Assembly: GCA_028583605.1 (NCBI GenBank)
Contig: CM053328.1
Location: 32,843,578-32,907,577 of the forward strand
From: Dastarcus helophoroides
Taxonomy: Eukaryota > Arthropoda > Insecta > Coleoptera > Bothrideridae
Length of the DNA stretch: 64,000 bases
Direction of reading: 5' to 3'
This document shows, one piece after another, positions 12,701 through 24,700 of the stretch. Both the position numbers and the translations under genes were made by a program. Below the pieces are notes generated by a model. The model was not told where the DNA came from. It saw nothing but the letters and a program-made list of their open reading frames with translations, and did no database searches. Positions within the stretch are counted from its first letter, which is position 1, and each line of letters opens with the position of its first letter.

Positions 12701-15700
12701 TTATGACACGAAAGAAGTATATCCTGTACTGACTCTGACCATGGAAACCTTCGTTATTATCAAAGGAAAGATCAAAAACCATGTGATTTGAAAAAAATGG
12801 ATATCGAAAGCAACAGGGACTACAGGGACAATATAGTTATATGTTTTGATTTACAGCAAACCCTACCTACACCCCCGCTTACTACATCAAAAGTCTTCTA
12901 TTTGAGGCAACTTTGGACGTATAATTTTGGCATATATAATTTAATTGCTGGAGTGGCCCATCTGTATACATGGAATGAGACTATATCTGGCAGAGGGTCA
13001 CAGGAGATATGCTCTTGTTTAATGCATTTTTTAAAGTTGTTGCCATCCAGTATCATTCAAATAATTGCCTATAGCAGGGATCGGCAAACCGCGGCTCGCG
13101 AGCCGCATGTGGCTCTTTAAAAAGAAAATTGCGGCTCTTTAAATTCCCCTAAATAAATAAATAAAAGCTAGAGTGGACAGACACGCAGACACTCATTAAA
13201 CAAGTGACCTACAGAAATCAAAATTTTCAAAAATACTTTTCTAGGAATTTTTACGTTTTATTTAAATTTTGACAATGATTTCAAGAAGTATTTTTCTAAA
13301 ATGTTTGATTGATTTGTATTAACATTTTGAAAAAACACATGAAATTTGAAATTTCTATAAAAAGACTAACTTGGGGAGTCGAAATTTCTAAAAAATATTT
13401 TACTCATGATTTTTACATTTTTATTTGTAAATTTTCTGCAACCTTCAGATTTCGTGAAAAAAATTTGAAATACTTTTTGTGATTCTAATGCACAGAGCAA
13501 TAGGTTTGAACATTTATTAGGTTCGAAGTTTGGAAACAATTAATGTTCAAACCTATTGGTTTGAACATTATAGAATCCTTGTCTTCTGGGAACTTTCCTA
13601 GAGAGCAATCGCTTCGCTAGGTGGCAGTGTTTCAACTGTTGGTAGTTCAGCTGCCTATAATTCACTATACACGCCTGAAGCACTGCATGAAGTTGTAGTC
13701 TAGGTTGCATTCTATTTGCATAGTTTTTGTGAGAAAAATAAATTTAATTTACAGAAACGGCTAATATCAAAGTTTGAAATAAATGCTAAAATTTCCAAAA
13801 AAAAACAAATTTTGAGAAAAAAAGATATCGAAACAATTGAAAAAAAGAAAGAGACTTCGAAAAAATTGAGAGAAAGAAAAAGATATCGAAAAAATTGAGA
13901 AAAAGGAAGAGATTTCGAAAAATATGAATTTATCAAAAGGTAAAATTTTAGAAAAAAAAAAACGTAGAATTTTGACAATGGATTGAAACCTAGGACAAAT
14001 CAAACACCTGAACTGTTTAGACAATTTTGAATTTTTGAAATATAGAAAAATTTCGAAAAGAGAAATTGTAAAAATTAAATGGAAGCTTGTCGACCTCTAA
14101 AAAAGTCAAAGTTTTTCAGTGAAGAAGAAAAAATCTAATTTCAGGAAAAAATTCATGGAAAAAAGTTTAGAACAGCTCGAAATCTTGATAAAAAATTGCA
14201 ATTTTCCAGAGAAAGCTAAATTTTTAGAATCAATTTACAATTTCGAGAACAAAAGTAATAAAAAAAAAGCTCTAAATTGTCAAATAAATTTGAATTTTGA
14301 GAAAATTGGTAAAATACTTTCGAAAGAAAATTTTGAGAAGTGTTGAACTTTAAAAAAAGTCAAAATGTCCCAGAAAAAGCCGGATTTTGAGAAACAGAAA
14401 GAGATTTCGAAAAAAAAATTGGGAAAAATGAAGTGATTTACCTAATTGGAAAAAAGGGAGAAAAATCAAAAAAAAACGAATTTATCGAAAGTTCTCAAAA
14501 AAAAATTGAAAAAAAAAAAACGTATAATTTCGACAATAGATTGAAACCCAGAACAAATTTAAAAACTGAAATTTGTAGACAATTTTGAATTTTTTGAAAA
14601 ATTACAAAATTTCGAAAAGAAAAATTATAAAAATAAAGTGAAAGTTCGAAAAAAAATGTTGAAATGTAAAAAAGTTGAAGTCTTTCAAAGAAGAAGAAAA
14701 AAATCAAATTTTAGGAAAAATTTCAAGGAAAAAGGCTAAATTTTAATAAATAGAATAAATTTGAAATTTCGAAAGCAAGAGGATTTAAAAAAATCCAAAT
14801 TTTCAAATAAATTCGAATTTTGAGAAAATTGGTAAAATACTTTCAAAATAAAATTTCAAGAAAAAGTGTCTCACTTTAAAAAAAGGTCAAAATTTTCCAG
14901 AAAGAATTTCGACAAAAAGGATGAGATTTCAAAAAAAAATTCTTCATGGTAGACCCTTAAAAAAAAAATTGGGAAAAATGAAAAGATTAAAAAAATGAAT
15001 TTGTCTAAAGTTCTGAAATAAGGGTAAAATTTCAGAAAAAAAGAAGTCGAAGTTTTTCAGAGAAGTATAAAAAGTCAAATTTTAGGAAAAATTTTAGAAA
15101 AAATATCAAAGAAAAAATTAACATTTTAAGAAAAGTTCCAAATTTCGATAAAAATATGCAATTTTCAGAGAAAATTAAATGTTGAGAACAAACTTAAACT
15201 TTCGAAAACAAGACGAATTAAAAAAAACTCCACATTTTCAGATAAATTAAATTTTGAGAAAATTGGTAGAATAATTTCTAAAGGAAAGAGTATGTTGATA
15301 AAATTACCAATTACGAGAAGTGTTAAACTTTTTAAAAAAAAAGTCAAAATTTCCTAGCGAAAGTCAAATTTTAAGAAAAAAATTAAATTTTGCGATTTGA
15401 AAATAGATGAATTTAGTTCGAAATAAAAATTGATATTTCCGGAAAAATCCGAATTAAAAAAAAAAGATTTCGAAAAATATGAATTTGTCCACAATTTTCA
15501 AGAATGTAAAATTAAAAAAAAAAAAAACGTCCAATTTTGACACTGGATTGATACCCAGAACAAATTTTAAAATCTGAAATTTTTAGACAAATTTGAATGT
15601 TGTGAAAAATTGTAAAATCTCGAAAAAAAAAATTGTAAAATTGACAGCTTTGAAAAAAAATGTCGAAATTCAAAATATAGAAGTTTTTCAGAGAAGAAGA

Positions 15701-18700
15701 AAATAAATAATTTGCAATTTTTCAGAGAAAGTTTAATTTTGAGAATGAATTTGAAATTTCGAGAACAAGATGAATGAAAAGAAAACTTCAAGTTTTCAGA
15801 ACAATTCGAATTTTAAGAAAATTGGTAAAATAATTTCCAAATTTTTATTTTTTGTCTTAAAGTTCAACATTTTTCTCGAAACCGGAAGTTTTATAGACAT
15901 TTCTTTTTAGAAATGTCGATAAAACTTCCAGTTTCGAGAAAAATGTTGAACTTTAAAAAAAAGGTCAACATTTTCCAGAGAAAGTCAAATTTAAAAAAAA
16001 ACTTTTAAATTTTTAGATAAAGTCAAACATTCTGAAAATGGATAAATTTTCTAGATAAAATCGCAGCTGGAAAAAACATAATAAAATGTCGAATTTTCAG
16101 TTAAAAGTTGAAATTTCGAGAAACACCTAATTTTGCGAAACGGGTCGAAATTCTAGAAAATAAATAAAAGTTTAAATGTTCAGTAAAAGTCAATATTTGG
16201 GAGAAATGGTGAAATATGGAAAAGTAACGTAATTTAAAAAAATACAAATTAGTCGCAATTTAAAACAAAGTCAAAAAAATATAATTTTGGAAGTCAAATT
16301 TAAGAATAGATCTAAATTTCGAAAAAAGAAAACTTTGAGAAAAAGGTCGAAATCTTCAAAAACTATCTTATTTAACATCCCCAAATTATTACTTCAAATG
16401 TTTACTCTTTTTATTAAAAAAATCGACAAAAGATGAATTTTTGAGAAACAAGTCGAATCTTCCATTGGGTCAATTTAGAAAAAAGTAAACATTTTCACAG
16501 ATTGTCAAGTTTTAAGAAAAAAGGAATATTTAGGGGAAAAAAGTCTATTTTTCGGAACAAAATACATAGTTAAAAAAAAAGACGAATACAGAGAAGAGTT
16601 AAAAAAAGTCGAATTTGCAAGAAAAAGGCGAATTTTAAAATCAAGCGCTAAATTTTGAGTAATAAAAGGTCTTTTGGGCTAACTATGTTTTCGTTTGAGT
16701 ACATGAGTCAAAGGGGTCTGTCCCTGTCCCATATTTTGTCTCGTTTACCTGATTTAATTTTGAATTAAAATATAAAATCAGAAATAAAAATGTGTGGCTC
16801 TTTGAGCTTCACGAAACCAATATTTTTATTGCGGTTGGCTCTTTTGGCTTAAAAGTTTGCCGACCCCTGGCCTATAGTGACTCATGTGGAGGTCAAAACA
16901 AAAATAAGAACATTTCCAAATTGTTTATGTTTCTAGTAAAAGCCACCCACCTAAAAGAAGTTTATCATAAATTTCTGGAGCCTCGCCACACATATATGGA
17001 TTGCGATAGAAATTTTGCTAGAGTTGAAAAGTGTAAAAAATAAGAATTCCCAAGAATTGGAGAGAAGTGATTGCTGGTTCCTGCAAAAATTTATAGTGCA
17101 TTATATGACCGAAGAAATGTTCTATTCGTTTGAAAAGTTAAATAAATTAATAAAAGATCCTAAAAAAGATACAGAAGAAAGACCTATTTAGTTTAGAGAA
17201 ATGACCCACTTTAGATATGAGCAAGAATTCGAATTGTTTTTCTTTGAATTTAAACCAGTCTTGGGTGATATTTATCCATTCTTGAAATGGAGATCTGGAT
17301 CAAGTTTTACTGGACGCCCATTTAATTTGTTTGATAACACATAGCTGCATGCAAGTATATTTCCAATGAAATTTAAATAATGGAAAACTCTACAGAGCAT
17401 TTTAGATTATATACCTCCAGTGTACCATTTATTTTACACAAACATGAACGGTGAGGAGGATCCCAAAAGTAAAACAACGGGAAAAAAATAAACATTGAGA
17501 CCTGAAGCCAGCACTACTCGAGAGGATCATGAAGAGTCCGACAATAAAATCGACATCGATGACGATGATATAAGTTCTAACTATGAACAATGATATTTTG
17601 TTATTTTTTTTACCAATAAATATTTTTTGGTAGAACTGCATGTGTTTTAATAATACAATCATTTAAATGAATAGATATATTTGTCCAAAAAGGGTAAGTA
17701 CTTCAAATTTGATTTTTTTACAAAAATATACTTTCTTCGAATTTTACTAATAAAATTGTACGTTATCTTTTCATATAAATCATTTTACTAAAAAGTTGTG
17801 CCGTTATTACAAAATTTAAAAAAATGAATAAACTTTGAGAACCAATTTCTCAAAACTAAGGACGTTAGGACGTACTTATACCCTTTTTGCTCTAACCCCT
17901 TCAATTAGTGATTTGAATTCATTAGCTTGGAATTGTTAAGTAAGTTTCCAAAGCAGATTAAATTATCACTATACACCAATGATTTCTAATTTTAAAATCT
18001 GCTTTAATATTCAAATTTTCACTTTTATCATAGTAAAGTGTGTAACTTTAATATAATCTGCTCTAGTAACCGGAAGTGTCCGGTATAGTTGATTTTGAGA
18101 AGATTACATACGAAAGGCTTAGTAAACAAATTTTGAAAATTTAAACCAAATAGCTTATAATATATTTTAACGCTCCTTAGATAACTAATTTCCAGTTTTT
18201 AAGTATACTTTAACAAAATTACACAAGCAGTGGACCTTACCTGTAGAATAAAGCAATTCGAATCCTTTTTGAGGGTAATTTACCAAATATTTAACGAAAG
18301 GCATAGTTAGTAGTTGATTGCAAGGTCCTTAGATGCTTCATGTTACAAAATTTGGCGAGCTGTTTTGCGTGATCATTAATTCCATCATAAACCTGGAATT
18401 CGGAATGAATTTATTTTACTGGCACACATAAAATGCCTATCTATTGGTTCATTTGTGCACAACTGTCGTAGATGACACCAAAGAGAATTTTGATGGCACC
18501 CACAAAACTATTTTTTTTTATTAACCACCAACTAATATTCGCAACTTTGCATGCCTGGACTCCTGGAAAGGTCACAACCAAGTTTCATTTTTTAGTGAGT
18601 TTTTCAAAATCATTGAAGGGAATATTGGCTCCCATTCTTATTAAGGAGTCGAAAGTATATGAATTTGGTTATTAAGCTTGGAATTTTAAAAATTAAGCTT

Positions 18701-21700
18701 TAAAGATATCGTTAAAGAGTTTGCTAAAGATAAAATAATTAAGACGTTTTTGTGATATTTGTTAATACTTGAAGTTTTTAAATTTTACTATATTTGCTCA
18801 TTGGGGTAGCTATGATGGGGAATTCTGATTCACGCCGTCAAAAAAAATTTCTGATTTTTTCTAATTTATTATTCGACTTTTTTAAATACTCATTTAGTAT
18901 TCCAAAAATTTAGAATTTTCTTAATTCCATTTTCAAGCAATTTTGACTCCTACCTAAAACTTCAGAGAGAAAGGTGGCAAATTTCTGGAATTTTTAAATT
19001 AAAATGTTATTTGCAGAAAATAAATTTGGAAAATTTTGAAACAAGTTTAAAATAGGGATTTTATATTTTTGCATAGAACCTTTACTTTTGAAACAAAATT
19101 GCTTAAAAATAATGTTAAAATTACAAAAATTCCAAGAATATTTTTTAAATTTCGTTTTTTGAAAAATTTCAAGGGCAAGCTTGCAATTTTTAAAAATGTG
19201 TTTTCTTAAAATTATGACTTTAAAATCCAAAATTTGTGATTGCAGTCGAGATTCCAGGAAAAATTGAAGAAAGATACTAAAATTTTCAAAAATTGTTGTA
19301 GATATTGAAGTTTAAACACAAAATTCTACCTCTAAAGTTAAAGTTTTAAGGTTTCGGTTTAAATGTAGAGATTAAGGAGCAAGAAAATTTTGAATTTTCC
19401 CCAAAAATACTTCTCAAAATGCAAACTTTAAGTTGAAATTTTTAGGGAAAACCTCCAATTGTCCAAAAACAAACTTTTTCCAGATTTGAACTTAAACATT
19501 GCATTTTGTAATTAAAAAAAGTCCCCTGAAACCAAAAGAGATTCAAAACACAACAAACGTTGTGAGAGATCAGTATTTCTCTGAAGATGAGAGCTTGACT
19601 GTCGAAACGCGTTAGAGCAACGTTTGTTGTGTTTTTAATATTTCTTGGTTTCAGGGGACAAGTTCTGCATTTCAATGTTTGAAGATAACCAAGGACCAGT
19701 CCGTCCCACCAAAAAAGTCTAGTTTGAAATTGAATTGTATGTATTAAAATGGTAAAAACTTCGAAATTAAAAAAATGTCTTCAAATTTCGATTTTAATTA
19801 AAGTAAAAATCTTGAAACTAAAGTGAAAATTGCTATTATATTACTCAAAATTTCGATTTTAATTATTCTTAAATCTTAAAAAGGTTCTCGACTGGTTTAA
19901 AAATTTCAAATTTAAAAGATTTACATATAAAGTCGAAATAGTTCTTCGTACATGTGGGAGTGATTCAGGTGCTTGTTGTATATAGAGAAATGATTTTACT
20001 TCTGTATGAATCTGCCGTGAAAATAAAATTAGTTACCGCAATGTAGTTATCCGAACAGGGCCGAACATTTCTATCATTAAGGGAAACATCCATAAACTTT
20101 AGTGTAACCGTTGAACCTGGATTAACAAGTATTTTCCAATAACATTGAATATATCCCGTTGGATCCGGATAATCTGGTGAAGTGATAACCCCTGTAGTAC
20201 CCGTTAGTCTTCCACCACATCCTAAAATTGTAAGCTCACGTATTGCTAAATAAAATCTAGCTTTACCAAACCTGTAGCTGCAGACGACCACTTTATCTTA
20301 AAACTTATTTGGGTACCTTGATATTGCAACCAAAGTTGATTTGTATGAGATGTAATATACTTTGGGATTGTTTCACAAAACGTGCCAATCGGAGGTGAAC
20401 TTGCTCTTCCACCATTCCTAAAAATCAAGAGTCAGTCAAATCCGTATCATCCGTATCACTTTCAAGATACTTCGTACTTTATTTCAAAATGATTATATTG
20501 CGAGCAAGATGCTGCATCGTAATTTGTGATATTTAAATATATTTGTTGACCTGGTGGAACAGAAATTATCCATGTACAAATTTTACGACTGCCTGGCTTC
20601 TTTGGGTAACCTGGGGATTTTATTGTGCCAGTTGGTGTAAAGTAATTACCTCCACAAGCTGAAAAAAAATGCGAGTTCATTTTTAACATTCCATTTCCAG
20701 TGTTTTTTTTTTAGGTGTAAATCTGTCGATCTTTTATTTCACTATTAAAATTAATTGTAATAAACTAATCATATTATTTGGTTCAAAATTTGACAATTGT
20801 TTGTTTCTGGCAATACTTGTTAGAAGAATAAGCTTCAAAATAATCTTGGTTATTAAAAAACTAAAAAAAAAGTAATGTATTAATCCTAGTTTATTTTTTT
20901 AGTCTGTTGGATTACATTTATAATCCAGTTTTCACCGAATTTAAGGCATTAAGGTAACCTTAAACCTATTTTTTTTATGACAAAAAATGTTCAAAGAAAC
21001 GGTAAATCATAGAGTTGAGTTAAAGTGATTTTAAAAGGTAAAAAATTTAACATATTTGATAATGAACTAAGAAAATATCAGTATTAATAATAATAAAAAG
21101 ATGAACAAGACATTTTTTTTTCTTGGTTCAAGATCAAATACACCCCAAAGAAGACGGACATAATTAAAAGAACAAACATTAATTATATTCCTCCAAATCT
21201 AAATAAACAAATATTTAGAGATTTCAAATTTGAAGAAAGAAAGGTATGATGGATTACTTTGCCTGAAAATGTCCTTTGATTAAACAACACTTTTTCTCTG
21301 TAACGTAATGCATTAATTCAGCAAAAACGTCTAAAATTTGATTATAAATATTTTAAAATAAATAATGTATAATCACCATTATTTTCTTCCAAGAAAACGT
21401 AACTAGCCATGAATCCAGTAGAAGTAAAACTATTTAAATTCATCGTATAAAAAATGCTAACAATATTTGTTGTGGACACCAAGATTGGCGGATTACTGTT
21501 TCCACAAAAATCTCCCATTTGTTGACCTCCGTGTAAGTTGTGTTCTCAAATATCTTTACTTTTTCCCTTTCTCCGCAAGAAAGATCAAACATTAACCAAT
21601 TCACTTGAATAATATGATCTTCTGGAGCCCGCAGAATCCAAGTACAATAATTGGAATTTTCTTTCCTCAAAATCGCAGATTTGTCCGGACTGGTTATGAA

Positions 21701-24700
21701 CCCTGTTTTGGCTGTTATAATACCCCCACAACCTAGAACGTGATTACATTAATATTAACTGTTTAAGATAGTAAAAATTAGCGTCTGGGCAAAAAACATT
21801 ATTTTGAGACATTCATGATGCTTCAACTCATTTTAATTTTTGAACCACAAGAACGCTTTTGAGGATGTTTTGATTTTGAACCCACACAAAAAGGCGGCAA
21901 AATTTAGGACAGATCCATGTTAGGTTTCTAAAGATAGAATTTAGATTTTAATAGGGTTAGTAGATATTAGACCAGAGATTATTAGAAAACTGCAAGATTT
22001 TTTGATATCGTAGTAGTTGCCGAGAAAAAAATATTTTGTGGAAAAATAGGTGCTTGCAATCCAAGGTCTTGTGACCCATATAGTAATAACGTTTTTCAAA
22101 TAAAAAACTTGATTTAGTAAAAGGATAGAACGCAGATCAAATTTGTCTGCTAAGTTATTTCATTTAGATGAAAATTTTCGGAACTAGCACTAGTTTACGC
22201 AACACATTAATTGCGGTTGGACTCGAACATTTTAACGCGATCCGAGGCAATCTCATAAACTGTGTTAGTTATGGACTTTTTGCGAATGAATGCTTTTTAT
22301 TTGAGAAATTATCAACACAGTTATCAGTTCCATAAATATTCGGATTGACTGACAATAAATCATTTTTTTTTTCATTTTTCAATAATAGCACAAGAAAATG
22401 TGGATAAAATTTCAAATTCATACATAAGTAAAAATGATTTAATTTGATCCATTGGAACCCTAACTGTGTGAGCCCGATTCGCTCCTGGCTGAATTATTTT
22501 AGATTCAAATGTAAACACAAATTTTTGAAAAACGTTAAGACTAGACGCTTACTGCTGTGTTAAATTAAGCAAAATTAGAGGTTTTGATAATTACTATTAT
22601 TATCATCATTATTGGTCATTTATCGTTTATTACTTTATTTGATTGTCCTCTGCTATGGTTTTTTAAATTAATAAATGATTTACAATTTAATGGCATAATT
22701 CATTTTATCGAAATTACCTTTCCACTCTACATTATGGGACTCATGTATGTTAACTTTTTTTTCAAAAGGTTTGTATGTTTTGTACAAAATTAGTTATTTA
22801 ATGAACTGTAATATTGACATTATTACTATTTTTCGTTATAATTACAATAACAACTAATATTTTCACAAAATAGGTGTTATGCAATAAAAATTTATTATAT
22901 TATATATTACCCAATTCTAAGGTTGTATAATTTGCTCTAAATGTATCCTCGAGTGCCATGTCAAAACCGTAATGGAATTTTAACAGTATCGTGTTTGTGC
23001 TTGTAATTGTAACTGGAGGCTTACAGTATTTTTCCGGCAAAGACAATGTACTATTTGGTATAAAATCATCAATGACCTAAAAAATTAAAATATACACTTA
23101 AAGCTTTATATAAGTTTGCTTAATAATTAAAATATTTTAAATACCCCTACAAAAAATTGAAATACAAATCTTGTCCCCTGAAACCAAGAAAGATTTGTAT
23201 TTCAATTTTTGAAGTTAAGCAAGGACAGTCCGTTGCACCAAAATTCAATACCCCTATTTTATTTTCTTCAGAATAATGTGAAAAATGTTCAAACATTTAG
23301 AATTTTATGTGCGTTATCTCAATAACTTAGTACTAGTTTAATGAAAAATTTATAGTTTTAGAAGAACTTATTTTGAGCTAAAAGAAATTGAGTTTCCTTA
23401 AGAAATAAGAGTTCCAGAAGAATTCCTTAAACATTTAGTATTTTCAATATTGGTTACACGTTAATTTTATGAATTAAGAATTAAGACTCCGCTTCAAAAT
23501 ATTGAGGCCTGTTGCCTAGAACTGCAACATTTTGGGTAGTTGCCTTAAGAGTTCGAAGTTCTACATGAATCTCATTGCAACCTTGTTCCAGATTATTTTT
23601 TTCTGATTGAAAATGTCAAGATGAGTTATTGTGAATTTGTTGCTTCATTAGGTGGCCCAAAAGTTTAAATTTTAGAAAATAAGTGAATAATTTTAAAATT
23701 AAAACTAATAACTAATAAAAATTAAATTTAAAGTCAAAGATTCGATGTTACCCTTAAAGTTTTAAGCAATTTTTTTAATAATTGACTGCTTTTCAAATTT
23801 TGATTTTTCGTGGAAGTTTTGAGAGAGAAAATATTCAATTTTTTGTGTTGCAAATCAAATATGATTAAAATGTATGATTTAGTTTTACACAAATTTGCAG
23901 TTTTTTTTTAGAAAATTTAATTGCTGTCTTAAAATTTCTAGTTTCACCCTGAAATATTTATTGTTCTTCTTGTTTTGGAGTTTTAATTTAAAATTTAGAT
24001 AAAAAGATCTACATTTAGGAGCTTTAGAAAAGTCTATATTTTTAATCCATTAAAACTTTGCTAAAATCTGAATTCATTAATAAAAGTTGTTCAAAATTTC
24101 AACCCAATCACAAATTTTTAATTTTGTCTAGATTTTTGAGATTTTGTCAATATGTTAAATGTTCTAGATTTCATCAAAAATTTCATTTTAGGCGTTTTTA
24201 GTTTTTTAATTTAGTATTTTAACTCGAATTATGAAAAAAAATCAATTTAGAAATCAAAGACGAGTTGTCAAGAAAAACGCAATATTTTTTAGAAAAACTC
24301 TAAATGTCGAGTTTAAAATCGTAATTTTAGAAAAATACTGTATAAAACATGCAAGAAAATTAAAAATTTTGAAATAGGTCAAAATTTTAAGAAAAAAAAA
24401 ACAGAGCTTTTGCAAAATTTTTACTGTTAAATTCCTGATTGAAAACTTAAATTTTATTTATTTAAGAGAAGGAAGCTAAATTTCGAGGCAAAAATGTAGA
24501 AACTTAAAAAAAAGCTAAATTAATTTAAAACTATTTCGCACTTATAAATTTCGATTTTTTAATAACTTTTGAATATTTTTAGCGAAAACCAAATATTTGA
24601 AATATCAAAATTTCAAATTTTTCTTACAGTTCAATCCATTCGCAAAGGGCAATCCTATTATGCCTTTACAGAGCTGCGAGTTGGATGGAAAAATGAAGAC

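Larger units (their letters stand above)
13075..16869. mobile_element. Non-autonomous hAT element, 3.8 kb, with 8-bp TSD
   Basis: It starts CAGGGATCGGCAAACC and ends, on the complementary strand, CAGGGGTCGGCAAACTTT. GCCTATAG flanks it on both sides (13,067-13,074 and 16,870-16,877), the 8-bp hAT duplication. It encodes no transposase. The body is a foldback element (13,483-13,723) and about 3 kb of A-rich low-complexity repeat. It interrupts an open frame of the older transposon. Confidence 0.9.
11261..17914 (+). mobile_element. Decayed DNA transposon with terminal repeats, split by a hAT
   Basis: The left end at about 11,261 (AATTGAAGGGATTAGAGCAA) and the right end at about 17,914 (its complement, with one A/G difference) are inverted repeats, continuing for about 15 more bases (AAAAAGGGTATAAGT). 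A related GTGCAAAAAGGGTATAAG subterminal repeat lies at 11,429. AATT at both outer ends may be a 4-bp duplication or part of the repeat. Inside are fragments of one transposase-like protein. Without the 3.8 kb hAT insertion the element would be about 2.85 kb. Confidence 0.7.

Noticed and set aside
13712..15791. Several F/K-rich ORFs of 60-90 codons on both strands
   Set aside because: They lie in A-rich low-complexity repeat, overlap on both strands and have no family features.
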